Assembly: GCF_047739745.1 (NCBI RefSeq)
Contig: NZ_JBLLVA010000017.1
Location: forward strand, 38,753 to 102,752
Direction: 5' to 3'
Source: Pseudaminobacter sp047739745
Lineage (GTDB): Bacteria > Pseudomonadota > Alphaproteobacteria > Rhizobiales > Rhizobiaceae
Length of the DNA: 64,000 nucleotides
The notes under the pieces were generated by a model. That model worked only from the letters and a program-made list of their open reading frames with translations, had not been told where the DNA came from and made no database searches. Shown here one piece after another: positions 55,744 through 63,404 of this stretch (the stretch's first letter is position 1; each line of letters starts with the position of its first letter). Position numbers and translations under genes: made by a program.

Positions 55744-56684
55744 GCTTCCTCACCGAAATGGAACGATACCTCACCATCAGGCGGCAGCTCGGCGCCGACC
55801 TGAGCACCGATGAACGGATATTGCGCCGCTTCGTCACGTTTGCCGACCGAGATAGAGCGCAGCACATCAGCACAAGCCTTGTCATGCGTTGGCTCGAAAG
55901 CCTGCCTCTCGCCAGCTCCGGAACCAGGGCGACGCGCTTCAGGGTCGCCCGCCAGTTTGCCGAATGGTTGCACGGTCTGGACCCCAGGCATGAGGCACCT
56001 CCGCGGGGAATGGTGCCGGGCCGTGTTCAGCGTTCTCACCCCTATATCTACAGCGATGCCGAAATCGTTACGATCATCGAGCATGCGCGAATGCTGCCTT
56101 CCGTCTATGGCCTTCGCGGCCTGACCTGTTCGACGCTGTTCGGCCTGATCGCTGTGACCGGGCTTCGGATCAGCGAAGCTCTTGCTCTTGACCTTGCCGA
56201 CCTTGATGTTGAACCCGGCGTGCTTCGCATCCGGCAGGGCAAGCTCGGCAAGGAACGGCTGCTGCCGCTGGACCCGAGTGTTGTGCATCGGCTGCAAAGC
56301 TACGGTCGCGAGCGGGATCGACTGCTTGGCCGCCGACCAGAGGCATTCTTCGTGACCTGTGAGGGGCGACGCTTTGGCGATTGCAGTGCACGCTACAACT
56401 TCGCGCATGTCTGCCAGCAGATCGGATTGCGAGAACCGCAGCTCTATCTCCGGCACGGTCGTGGACCGCGTATCCACGATCTTCGCCACACCTTCGCGGT
56501 GCGCACCATGCTGAGTTGGTACCGATCGGGCAAGGACGTCGGCCGCGAAATGATCAAGCTCACGACATGGCTCGGTCATGCGAACCCCGCTCACACATAC
56601 TGGTATCTGGAAGCAGTCCCGGAGCTGCTGGAACTGGCTTCTGCCCGTATAACCGGCTCAGCGGCGGAGGTGGAAGTTCGATGA
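55740..56684 (+). CDS. RIT tyrosine recombinase B
   Basis: A 314-residue tyrosine recombinase, second of the trio: core-binding domain 1-100 (MERYLTIRRQLGADLSTDERILRRFV), catalytic Arg in GLIAVTGLRISEALALDLADL, IHDLRHTFAVRTML, and Tyr in HANPAHTYWYLEAV. ATGA overlaps at both ends. Confidence 0.92.
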   Translation: MSFLTEMERYLTIRRQLGADLSTDERILRRFVTFADRDRAQHISTSLVMRWLESLPLASSGTRATRFRVARQFAEWLHGLDPRHEAPPRGMVPGRVQRSHPYIYSDAEIVTIIEHARMLPSVYGLRGLTCSTLFGLIAVTGLRISEALALDLADLDVEPGVLRIRQGKLGKERLLPLDPSVVHRLQSYGRERDRLLGRRPEAFFVTCEGRRFGDCSARYNFAHVCQQIGLREPQLYLRHGRGPRIHDLRHTFAVRTMLSWYRSGKDVGREMIKLTTWLGHANPAHTYWYLEAVPELLELASARITGSAAEVEVR

Positions 56685-57673
56685 AGACGAGCAACTTCCC
56701 CGCGCTGATCCAGTGCTTCTTCACCGATCGGCTCTGCACCCAGATGGAGGCGAGCCGACATACCATAGCCGGTTATCGTGACACGTTCCGGCTGCTGATC
56801 CGGTACGCGAGCGCGCGCTGTGGAAAGCCGCCCACCAAGCTGACCATAGAAAATCTCGATGCTGATCTTGTCGCCGACTTCCTGACCCATGTGGAAACGG
56901 CACGCGGCAACACAGCGCGCACCCGCAATACACGGCTTGCCGCCATCCGCTCATTCTTCCGCTACGTTGCATTGACCGATCCGAGCTGGCTTCTTCATTG
57001 TCAGCGGATACTCTCGATGCCGAACAAGCGGTATGTGAAGCGCAGCGTAACGTTCCTCGACGCAGAAGAAATCGCGGCGCTGCTGGCTGCGCCGGATCGA
57101 ACGACGTGGGCGGGGCGACGTGATCATGTTCTGCTGGTGCTTGCACTTCAGACCGGGCTGCGGGCGTCAGAACTGATCAACCTGCGCTGTAAGGACGTAG
57201 TGCTCGGCACCGGCGCTCACATCCGTTGTATCGGCAAAGGGCGAAAAGAACGCAGCACGCCTCTTCGTCGCGATACCGCGAAACTGATCCAGACCTGGAT
57301 CGGCGAGCGCCGCGACAGCGATGGACCGTTGTTCTCCTCGATCCGGGGCTCACAGCTCAGTCGAGATGCGTTGGAGCACTTGGTACGCAAGCATTGCCTA
57401 ACGGCATCGCGGGGATGTCCGAGTCTCGCAAGAAAACGCGTCACACCGCACTCGCTGCGCCACAGCACGGCGATGGAACTGCTCCATCATGGTGTCGATC
57501 AGTCCGTGATCGCGCTGTGGCTCGGACATGAATCCGTGGAAACGACCCAGATCTATATCCACGCCGATATGCGCCTGAAGGAAAAAGCCCTCTCTCAGGT
57601 CTCCAGACCTGAAACGCATCCCGGGCGGTATCGTCCCGATGACGAACTGCTCGCGTTCCTCGAAGCCCTCTGA
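56681..57673 (+). CDS. RIT tyrosine recombinase C
   Basis: A 330-residue tyrosine recombinase, third of the trio, XerD/IntI-like: core-binding domain 8-110, catalytic Arg in VLALQTGLRASELINLRCKDV, TPHSLRHSTAMELLHHG, LGHESVETTQIYIHAD with the nucleophile Tyr. The stop codon lies within the inner part of the right terminal repeat. Confidence 0.92.
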   Translation: MKTSNFPALIQCFFTDRLCTQMEASRHTIAGYRDTFRLLIRYASARCGKPPTKLTIENLDADLVADFLTHVETARGNTARTRNTRLAAIRSFFRYVALTDPSWLLHCQRILSMPNKRYVKRSVTFLDAEEIAALLAAPDRTTWAGRRDHVLLVLALQTGLRASELINLRCKDVVLGTGAHIRCIGKGRKERSTPLRRDTAKLIQTWIGERRDSDGPLFSSIRGSQLSRDALEHLVRKHCLTASRGCPSLARKRVTPHSLRHSTAMELLHHGVDQSVIALWLGHESVETTQIYIHADMRLKEKALSQVSRPETHPGRYRPDDELLAFLEAL

Positions 57674-57762
57674 TTATGCCGAACCGCCGCATGGTCCAAC
57701 TCCCGCAAACCAGCCACCGAGCTCGGCCATGCGGCATAATCCGGCTTACGGCATAATGACCC
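57668..57762 (-). repeat. Right terminal inverted repeat of the RIT element
   Basis: Exactly 95 bases, as at the left. It begins CTCTGATTATGCCGAA and ends with TTACGGCATAATGACCC. See the left repeat for matches. It lacks the extra palindrome present at the left end. Confidence 0.92.
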
Positions 57763-58409
57763 ATCTCGTGGAGGGCCGTGCGGTGCCAGTTGATCGGCTC
57801 GAAATAGGCCTGGGGAGGCGGGACCTGGACGTAGTCGAGCGCGGGCACATAGAAGGCGCGATCACCGCCGATGCGGAAGTCGATGTCGGTGGCCTGGATT
57901 AGCGCCTCGACGCGCGGCTCGATCAAGCCAGGGGGCGGCGGGGGCGCCTCGACGGCGACGTCTTCGGGCAACCCCTCGCATTGCGCCGCATTGAACACGG
58001 TAAAGCGCTTCAGGAACGGGATCTGCCCCGGTTCTTCACCGGTGTCCCGCGCCCGGCGTTTTTCGTCCTCGGGTGTAAAGCGGTCGGCATAGACCACGGT
58101 CGTGCCGCGTTCGCCTTTCCTGACATTGCCGCCGAGAGACAGCGCCTGGCGGAAGGTGAGCCAATGCTGGGTGGGATAGCCATGTTGAACCACGGCGCCC
58201 CAAAGAATCAGCACGTTGATGCCGGAATACTGCCGGCCCGTGCTGGCGTTCCTGGGCATGGCGAGCGGGGCCTTCGCCGCCGCTGTTCCCCAGGGCTGGA
58301 CCCAGGGGAGCCGCCCTTCCTCCAGCTCGGCGATGATCGTGCTGGTGATGTCGTCGTAAAGATTGCTGCGCGCGGCGCTGCCAAAGGCGGCGCGATCCTG
58401 TCTGGCCAT
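57763..58409 (-). pseudogene. ardC: ardC, 5' portion (cut by RIT element)
   Basis: The first 215 codons of an ArdC-type antirestriction protein: an N-terminal ssDNA-binding-like domain (LYDDITSTIIAELEEGRLPWVQPW, NASTGRQYSGINVLILW, FRQALSLGGNVRKGERGTTVVYAD) and the start of the zincin domain ending NWHRTALHEMG at the right end of the RIT element. The frame runs on into the element and stops at 57441, so the product would lack the second zinc His and be inactive. Confidence 0.9.
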
Positions 58410-58422
58410 CGGGATGATCTCC

Positions 58423-58466
58423 GCGACGGGCGCCGGAGACCTCTTCTCCAGCCCTCAACCCGTCAC
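58423..58466 (-). promoter_or_regulatory. Conserved leader hairpin A (ardC)
   Basis: Minus strand: GTGACGGG, TTGAGGG, inner stem CTGGAGA-AGAGG-TCTCCGG, CG, CCCGTCGC (pairs with the first strand), then GGAG and the ATG. More hairpins lie upstream (58467-58560: GCGGGGAGACCCCGC, GGTCGAG/CTCGACC). Confidence 0.75.
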
Positions 58467-58631
58467 GGAAAACCCGTCCGCACTCTCACTCTCAGGGGGC
58501 GTTGCGGGGTCTCCCCGCAGAAGGGGTCGGTCGAGACTACAGGCTCGACCGCAGGGGAAGGCTTTCCCCCAAAACGCGCCAGTTCATTTGCTTAGCGTTT
58601 ACTGTCTTTCGACATGCAATATTAAACGAAA

Positions 58632-58647
58632 ACGACTATTATAGTCG
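58632..58647 (+). promoter_or_regulatory. Dyad resembling the XRE-gene operator
   Basis: CGACTAT, T, ATAGTCG: a perfect dyad 30 bases before the GGDEF-EAL start; 14 of 16 bases match the dyad at 32964-32979 upstream of the XRE regulator. It overlaps a plausible -10 (TATTAT/TATAGT). Confidence 0.55.
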
Positions 58648-58676
58648 CACTTTAATGGAGATGGGATGGGCCCAGT

Positions 58677-60542
58677 TTGTTGCAGGTTCAAAATCAGATA
58701 CTGCGGATGATTGCGACGGGAGCCTCTTTGCAGGATACGACGCGGCAAATCTGCCTGAATGTCGATAGCCTCTTTGAAGGCGCAAGCTGCTGCATTCTGA
58801 AGATGGACGCGGCTGGCCGTCTTCACGTCTTGGCTGCTCCGCGTTTTACGGACGACTACAGGACGCTCGTTAATGGCATGGCGACTGATGCGCCGATCGG
58901 CGTGCAACTCACGCAAGAAGAAATGCGAACGCCTGCCGTGATCCTCGACATGAGGCTGTGTCATTGCAGCGAGCGTGTCTGCGATTATTTTGCGACTCTG
59001 GGACTGAAAGCGTGTTGGGTTCTGCCTGTCACAGACGTAAACGGGCACATGGCCGCGTTGTTCGTGGTGCATCTGCCGGAGCGGCGCGAACCGACAGAGA
59101 CGGAGCGTGCCTATATCGAGAACTGTGCAGAGCTGTGCGGCATCGCGATCCAGAAGCACGAGCGTGTTGCGACACGGGAGAGGGGCGCTACTGTCGATGC
59201 GCTAACGGGGCTGCCTAACCGCTTTGCCTTCAACACCGCGATGAGTCTTTTGCCATGCGACACTGATGGCTCCTGGGCGCTGTTTCTAGTCGACCTCGAC
59301 AATCTCAAGCTTGCCAATGACACCTTCGGTCACCTTGCGGGTGACGCGCTGATCAAGACGGCTGCACGGCGGATTGCCGAAGCTTCGGCGCCAGACAGGG
59401 TGTTCCGGCTCGGCGGCGATGAGTTCGGCGTGATCATCGAACGGGCCGGAGCCCTTTTCGATCTGGATGCGGTCGCGCGTTGGATTATCGAAGCGCTCGA
59501 TAAACCTGCCGATTGCGCCGGGCATATGATCGTTCCGCGCGCGACAATCGGGGGTGCGGTGTTTGGCGGCGACGAGCAGACCGCCAAGGCCGTCATCGAG
59601 GCGGCGGATTTCGCGCTGTATCACGCCAAGGAGACTGGGCGCGGTGGATTTGTCCGATACTGGCCCGGGATCGGCACCCGGATGACACGGCAGATCAACG
59701 CCGTCCGCGAGGTCAGCGCCGCTCTCGATGAAGGGCGGATCGAGGCGCATTATCAGCCCATCGTGCGCCTCGATACGGGTGGTGTGGAAGGCTTCGAGAC
59801 CCTATGCCGGATTCGGGCCGATGACGGCGCACTCATTCCTGCGAGCGAGTTTCGCGAGGCGACGAGCGATGTGCGGGTCGCGGCTGACCTCACGCGACGG
59901 ATGCTGGAGCTTGTGGCGCGTGATCTTGCCGGATGGCGGGATCAGGGGCTTCCAATCAAGGCGATCGGCCTCAATCTTTCGGCTGCGGATTTCCACGTCA
60001 GCGATCTCGACGCGAAGCTGGAAGCTGCTTTCGGCGAAGCGGGATTTCCGCCTGAACTTCTTGTCGTGGAGATCGATGAAGCCGTCCATCTGGGTCGGCG
60101 TGATCCAGCCATACCCAGGCAGATCGGAAAGCTTCGAGCGCGCGGCGTGCGGGTCGCGATCCACGAATTCGGCGGGGACTATGCCTCGCTGGCCCAGCTC
60201 ATCAACGTTCCGGTCGACATCATCAAGGTCGGACGAGGGTTTATCTCGCAGCTCGGCCAGGAAGGACCAGGCAAGATCGTGGTGGGCGGCCTGATCGATG
60301 TGGTGCACCGGCTAGGCATTGAGGTTATCGGAGAAGGGATAGAGACGGCTGAACAGGCGCAGCAGCTCTGGGCGATGGGTTGTAGGCTGGGCCAGGGCTT
60401 TGCTTTTGCTTCGGCAATGAACAGCGAGGCAGCAGCCGACCTGCTGGCCGGGCGTCGCCAGATCCAAGCTCCCGTTTCGACGATGGCTGAAATCGTCGCG
60501 ATCGATGAGGCATCGCGATCTCGTGCAAGGGCGGGCCGGTAG
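58677..60542 (+). CDS. GAF-GGDEF-EAL protein (likely active cyclase, degenerate EAL)
   Basis: A 621-residue cytoplasmic signalling protein. Residues 10-165 are a GAF domain with several Cys/His (CHCSERVCDYF). GGDEF at 170-330: LTGLPNRFAF and an intact RLGGDEFGV. The EAL domain (345-600) keeps HYQPIV and NLSAADF but has FETLCR, and the metal-binding DD is replaced (IHEFGGDYASL for the usual DDFG) and KIDR by KVGR, so phosphodiesterase activity is unlikely. Start: TTG 58677 just after an in-frame stop; no ATG near. It would make c-di-GMP in response to a GAF ligand. Confidence 0.85.
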   Translation: MLQVQNQILRMIATGASLQDTTRQICLNVDSLFEGASCCILKMDAAGRLHVLAAPRFTDDYRTLVNGMATDAPIGVQLTQEEMRTPAVILDMRLCHCSERVCDYFATLGLKACWVLPVTDVNGHMAALFVVHLPERREPTETERAYIENCAELCGIAIQKHERVATRERGATVDALTGLPNRFAFNTAMSLLPCDTDGSWALFLVDLDNLKLANDTFGHLAGDALIKTAARRIAEASAPDRVFRLGGDEFGVIIERAGALFDLDAVARWIIEALDKPADCAGHMIVPRATIGGAVFGGDEQTAKAVIEAADFALYHAKETGRGGFVRYWPGIGTRMTRQINAVREVSAALDEGRIEAHYQPIVRLDTGGVEGFETLCRIRADDGALIPASEFREATSDVRVAADLTRRMLELVARDLAGWRDQGLPIKAIGLNLSAADFHVSDLDAKLEAAFGEAGFPPELLVVEIDEAVHLGRRDPAIPRQIGKLRARGVRVAIHEFGGDYASLAQLINVPVDIIKVGRGFISQLGQEGPGKIVVGGLIDVVHRLGIEVIGEGIETAEQAQQLWAMGCRLGQGFAFASAMNSEAAADLLAGRRQIQAPVSTMAEIVAIDEASRSRARAGR

Positions 60543-60597
60543 GGGGCATCCAACGGCCCTGACGTAGCGACCAGCCGTTCCTTTGCTGGTCACAGGC

Positions 60598-61011
60598 TTA
60601 GGCCGGAAGCGCGTAGCGAACAACGCGCAGATATCCGTCGTCCTCCAGCGAGACTTCCAGAACCTGATTGACGAGATCGGGAGCGGCGTCGAGTTCACGC
60701 AGAGCCTGTTCGAACAGCTCGATCTGGACATCGCGGGTCATGCCGTCCGGACCATTGAGGCAAATCAGGCCGGCGTGCAGATCGACGCGAGTATATTGGC
60801 CCTTCTGTCCGGGGCGGTCAGCGGCACCTCGGAAATCGACCGAATTGCGCGTGACGAAGGTCCAGTCTCCGTCAATGATGAGGGGGAGCAGATCCCAGTC
60901 TTTTGCCCCGGCGCGACCGAGCCAGACGATGTGTGACGACTCGCCAAAGCCCCTTTCCAGGGCCAGCTCCGTCAGTTTTGGACTAAGGCATTCGTCGATC
61001 AGAAACTTCAT
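60598..61011 (-). CDS. DUF5615 PIN-like toxin
   Basis: A 137-residue protein of the DUF5615/Mut7-C-like PIN fold: KFLIDECLSPKLTELALERGF, the acidic residues of a PIN site (D5, E6; DWDLLPLIIDGDWTFVTRNSVDF). It is a putative RNase toxin. It overlaps the DUF433 antitoxin gene upstream by 4 bases. Confidence 0.82.
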   Translation of the reverse strand: MKFLIDECLSPKLTELALERGFGESSHIVWLGRAGAKDWDLLPLIIDGDWTFVTRNSVDFRGAADRPGQKGQYTRVDLHAGLICLNGPDGMTRDVQIELFEQALRELDAAPDLVNQVLEVSLEDDGYLRVVRYALPA

Positions 61012-61658
61012 CCGGCCCGCCGGCGTGGCACGCGATGCTCGGAGATGACCCGTGTGCCTTTTGGCAGACTGGACAGCACAGGTTTCGGACGGCCCCGCAA
61101 CGGGTTTGCATCCGCATAGAGAACCGCAAGCTCCAGTTTATCCTCCGTCAAGGAGGGGTAATCCTCCAGGATTTCCTTGGTCGGCACGCCTGCAGACACG
61201 GCAGCAGCAATGTCATGAACAGGAACGCGCGTGCCGCTGATGACTGGGGCGCCGCCCATGATCTCGTCGGAGACGGTGACCATATCGCGGGCTGAATCCA
61301 GTGACGCCAGGCGCTCGATAGAGCGCTTGAAGAACGGGTGCAGGTCGATTGTCAGGAAGTCGTCGCGAACGGTCCAGTCGGCCGCCAGCATCGCCTTCGT
61401 TGCGGCGCGGTTCCAGCGACGCAGACGGGGTTCGGCCGAGCGAATCGCGAAGAGGCGCTCCTCTGAGGTCAGGCGTTTGGCGCTCTCGAAATAGAAGGCG
61501 ATCAGGGTGCAGGCGGCCGCGAGCACGTATCGGCCGTTATCGACCGATACGAGCGTATCCGGGAGAATGCGCTCATCGATGACGCGGTTGACGTCGCGCA
61601 GGCTGACGCGCGCGACGACGGCCGCTTCTGTGGCTTTCAGCATTTCCGTAGCTGGCAT
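61008..61658 (-). CDS. DUF433-type antitoxin
   Basis: A 216-residue protein. The N-terminal HTH-like part (ATEAAVVARVSLRDVNRVIDERILP, residues 8-33) and the C-terminal DUF433 domain (about 125-190: DEIMGGAPVISGTRVPVHDIAAAVSAGVPTKEILEDYPSLTEDKLELAV) match the VapB-like antitoxins paired with DUF5615 toxins. GGAGG lies before the ATG and an AT-rich promoter region upstream (61665-61720). The pair lies beside the integrase and should stabilise the element. Confidence 0.85.
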   Translation of the reverse strand: MPATEMLKATEAAVVARVSLRDVNRVIDERILPDTLVSVDNGRYVLAAACTLIAFYFESAKRLTSEERLFAIRSAEPRLRRWNRAATKAMLAADWTVRDDFLTIDLHPFFKRSIERLASLDSARDMVTVSDEIMGGAPVISGTRVPVHDIAAAVSAGVPTKEILEDYPSLTEDKLELAVLYADANPLRGRPKPVLSSLPKGTRVISEHRVPRRRAG

Positions 61659-61757
61659 GGCTGCCTCCGCGTATAAATCATCCGATGGTTCGGAATATAT
61701 ATAAAGTGCCCGGCGATTTCAAGGAAAAGCCGGGCACCGGAGGCGTGAGCAGGGTCG

Positions 61758-62921
61758 TTATCCGAGAGCGGCGGCAAGGCGCTCGGAGATTTTCGAAGCT
61801 GCGGCCTTGAGCGGATCATTCGCCAGATGCGCATAGCGGGCTGTCGTCTGAACCTGGGTGTGTCCCAAGAGCTTCCCGATCATAGGGAGGCCTTCTCCGA
61901 CCAGGAGCCCTCCAGAGGCGAAGGTGTGCCGCAGGTCGTGGATGCGGACATTGTCGAGGCCCGCTTCTTTCCGGATACGCCGCCACGGACGCTGAAGATC
62001 GGTCAGGTGCGAACCTTCGAATTTGCCGACGATGACATAGGGATTGTCATCGACGCGAGGCAGGCTCTCCAGAATCTTGACCGAGGCGTCGCCCAGATGA
62101 ATGGTCTTCGCGCCGGTCTTGCTGTCTGGGAGATTGAGCTGTGCTTCGTCCAGATCCACGTCCTCCCAGCGAAGGGTCTGGATTTCGCTCAGGCGGCATC
62201 CAGTGAGCAGCAGCAGACGGAAGGCTGCGATGGAATACTTGCTTTCAGAGCCGTCAGCCTCGAATTGCGACAGCACCTCACCGAGCCGCTTCATTTCCTT
62301 GGGTGAAAGGAAGCGTTCGCGCTTGTGTTCGGGATAGCGCTCGACGTCCTCGCAGGGATTGGTGTGTTTGTCGCGAATGCCCCAGGTCTCGGCGAGGTTC
62401 ATCATCTTGGACAGGACGCCAAGGGTGCGATTGGCTTGGTAAGGGATATGAGCGTGAGCGCCGTGCATCTCGGCGACGTCGGCCGTGGTGACGGATCGAG
62501 CGCGTTGCTTGCCGAAGAACGGATTGATGAACAGTTCGACGCAACGCTTGTATTCGGCCTGGGTGGATGGCTTGCAGCGAACGGCGACGTGCTCCTTGAG
62601 GAAACGGGCGCCCAGTTCGGTCAGGGTTGCCGATTGACGCTCGCGATCGCGCACGGCGGCGGGGTCGCCATCGTTGCCACGGACATCGCCGAGCATGCGG
62701 ATGGCCTCCTTGCGGGCGATCTCTGCTGTAACGGGACCGAACTGCCCGATCATCACGCGCCGCGTCCGGCCATGCCGACGATACTGGATGAGGAAGAAGC
62801 GCTTGCCGCTTGGCATCACGCGGATACCAAAACCGGGGAGCTCGGTGTCGAAAATGATGTAGTCTTTTTCCCGCTTATCGAGTCCCTCGACGAAGCGCTT
62901 TGTGAGTTTGTCCTTTGCCAT
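61758..62921 (-). CDS. int: Tyrosine integrase of the ICE (P4-type)
   Basis: A 387-residue tyrosine recombinase with an N-terminal arm-binding domain (DUF4102-like: FVEGLDKREKDYIIFDTELPGFGIRVMPSGKRFFLIQYR), a core-binding domain (105-190) and the catalytic domain: Arg in LLLTGCRLSEIQTLRWEDVD, HDLRHTFASGGLL, LLGHTQVQTTARYAHL. It sits 212 bases from the tRNA-fMet att site, oriented away from it, and so catalyses integration and excision there. Confidence 0.93.
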   Translation of the reverse strand: MAKDKLTKRFVEGLDKREKDYIIFDTELPGFGIRVMPSGKRFFLIQYRRHGRTRRVMIGQFGPVTAEIARKEAIRMLGDVRGNDGDPAAVRDRERQSATLTELGARFLKEHVAVRCKPSTQAEYKRCVELFINPFFGKQRARSVTTADVAEMHGAHAHIPYQANRTLGVLSKMMNLAETWGIRDKHTNPCEDVERYPEHKRERFLSPKEMKRLGEVLSQFEADGSESKYSIAAFRLLLLTGCRLSEIQTLRWEDVDLDEAQLNLPDSKTGAKTIHLGDASVKILESLPRVDDNPYVIVGKFEGSHLTDLQRPWRRIRKEAGLDNVRIHDLRHTFASGGLLVGEGLPMIGKLLGHTQVQTTARYAHLANDPLKAAASKISERLAAALG

Positions 62922-63132
62922 TCGGTATCACCCTTTCTTTGCAATCTGGGCGATCTCCGATCCGATCCCGTGGAAGCGTCGTGGAAGCGCTGGGGGGTAA
63001 ATCGTAGCGAAGATCATCGCGAAAAAGGATGAGTCTTCCGGGTCAAAAATGCAAGGTGTAACAGAGGGTTATGCGGAGTTCGGCGGGGTCCGGATAGCGT
63101 GGCGTGCAAATCGGAAAACGCCAAAAAACGAA

Positions 63133-63177
63133 CTCATAACCTGAAGGTCGCAAGTTCAAATCTTGCCCCCGCAACCA
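63133..63177 (+). other. att site: 3' end of an initiator tRNA-fMet gene
   Basis: 45 bases from the anticodon loop to CCA: CTCATAACCTGAAGG, then GTCGCAAGTTCAAAT, CTTGCCCCCGCAACCA. Anticodon CAT, T-arm GCAAG-TTCAAAT-CTTGC. The preceding bases do not complete an anticodon stem or any 5' half, so this is not a functional tRNA; it is the tRNA 3' fragment left where an element integrates. Confidence 0.85.
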
Positions 63178-63368
63178 ACTTTCCTAACCAACAAGCGCGG
63201 CCGTCCGAGCATCCGGGCGGCCGTTTGCGTTTCCGGCCGCAACGACACGGCGGTTGCGCAGCCAGCAAGCCATCACCTCCCGCACAGGCAGACAGCCCGA
63301 AACGCCGGCGGAAAGGCGGCGCGCTCGCCCTCCCTGGCGAGGCAAGCCCCCCTCCTGCGGACCACGGG

Positions 63369-63404
63369 CTCAAGGGCGCAAGTCCAAATCTTACCCCGGC
63401 AACC
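63369..63404 (+). repeat. Second, degenerate copy of the tRNA-fMet 3' end
   Basis: AAGGGCGCAAGTCCAAATCTT followed by ACCCCGGCAACCA matches 63144-63177 with a few changes, and similar bases follow both copies (CAACCA...CTAACC...AACAAGCG). It suggests an older, decayed attachment site or a previous tandem element. Confidence 0.6.

Larger units (their letters stand above)
51753..57762 (+). mobile_element. Recombinase-in-trio (RIT) element with chromate-resistance cargo
   Basis: A 6010-bp element bounded by 95-bp imperfect inverted repeats and carrying three tandem, overlapping tyrosine recombinase genes (54523-57673), the definition of RIT elements. Between the left repeat and the recombinases it carries padR, chrA and an exoD-like gene, unlike the usual cargo-free RITs. 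Both ends abut CCC. Removing 51753-57762 rejoins ardC in frame as His-Glu-Met-Gly-His-Ala-Thr-Gly-His, so the insertion was precise. Confidence 0.9.
21434..63177. mobile_element. Right part of an integrative and conjugative element
   Basis: Contains relaxase, coupling protein, TraF, transglycosylase, rep/par, ssb, antirestriction, transfer regulators, integrase and att site. The mating-pair channel (trb/virB) and the other att site are missing from the window, so the left end lies beyond position 1; the metal block at 1-20.6 kb is probably cargo of the same element. Confidence 0.75.

Noticed and set aside
63120..63177. A complete tRNA gene
   Set aside because: Only the part from anticodon loop to CCA is present; bases upstream do not form D-arm, acceptor or anticodon stems.
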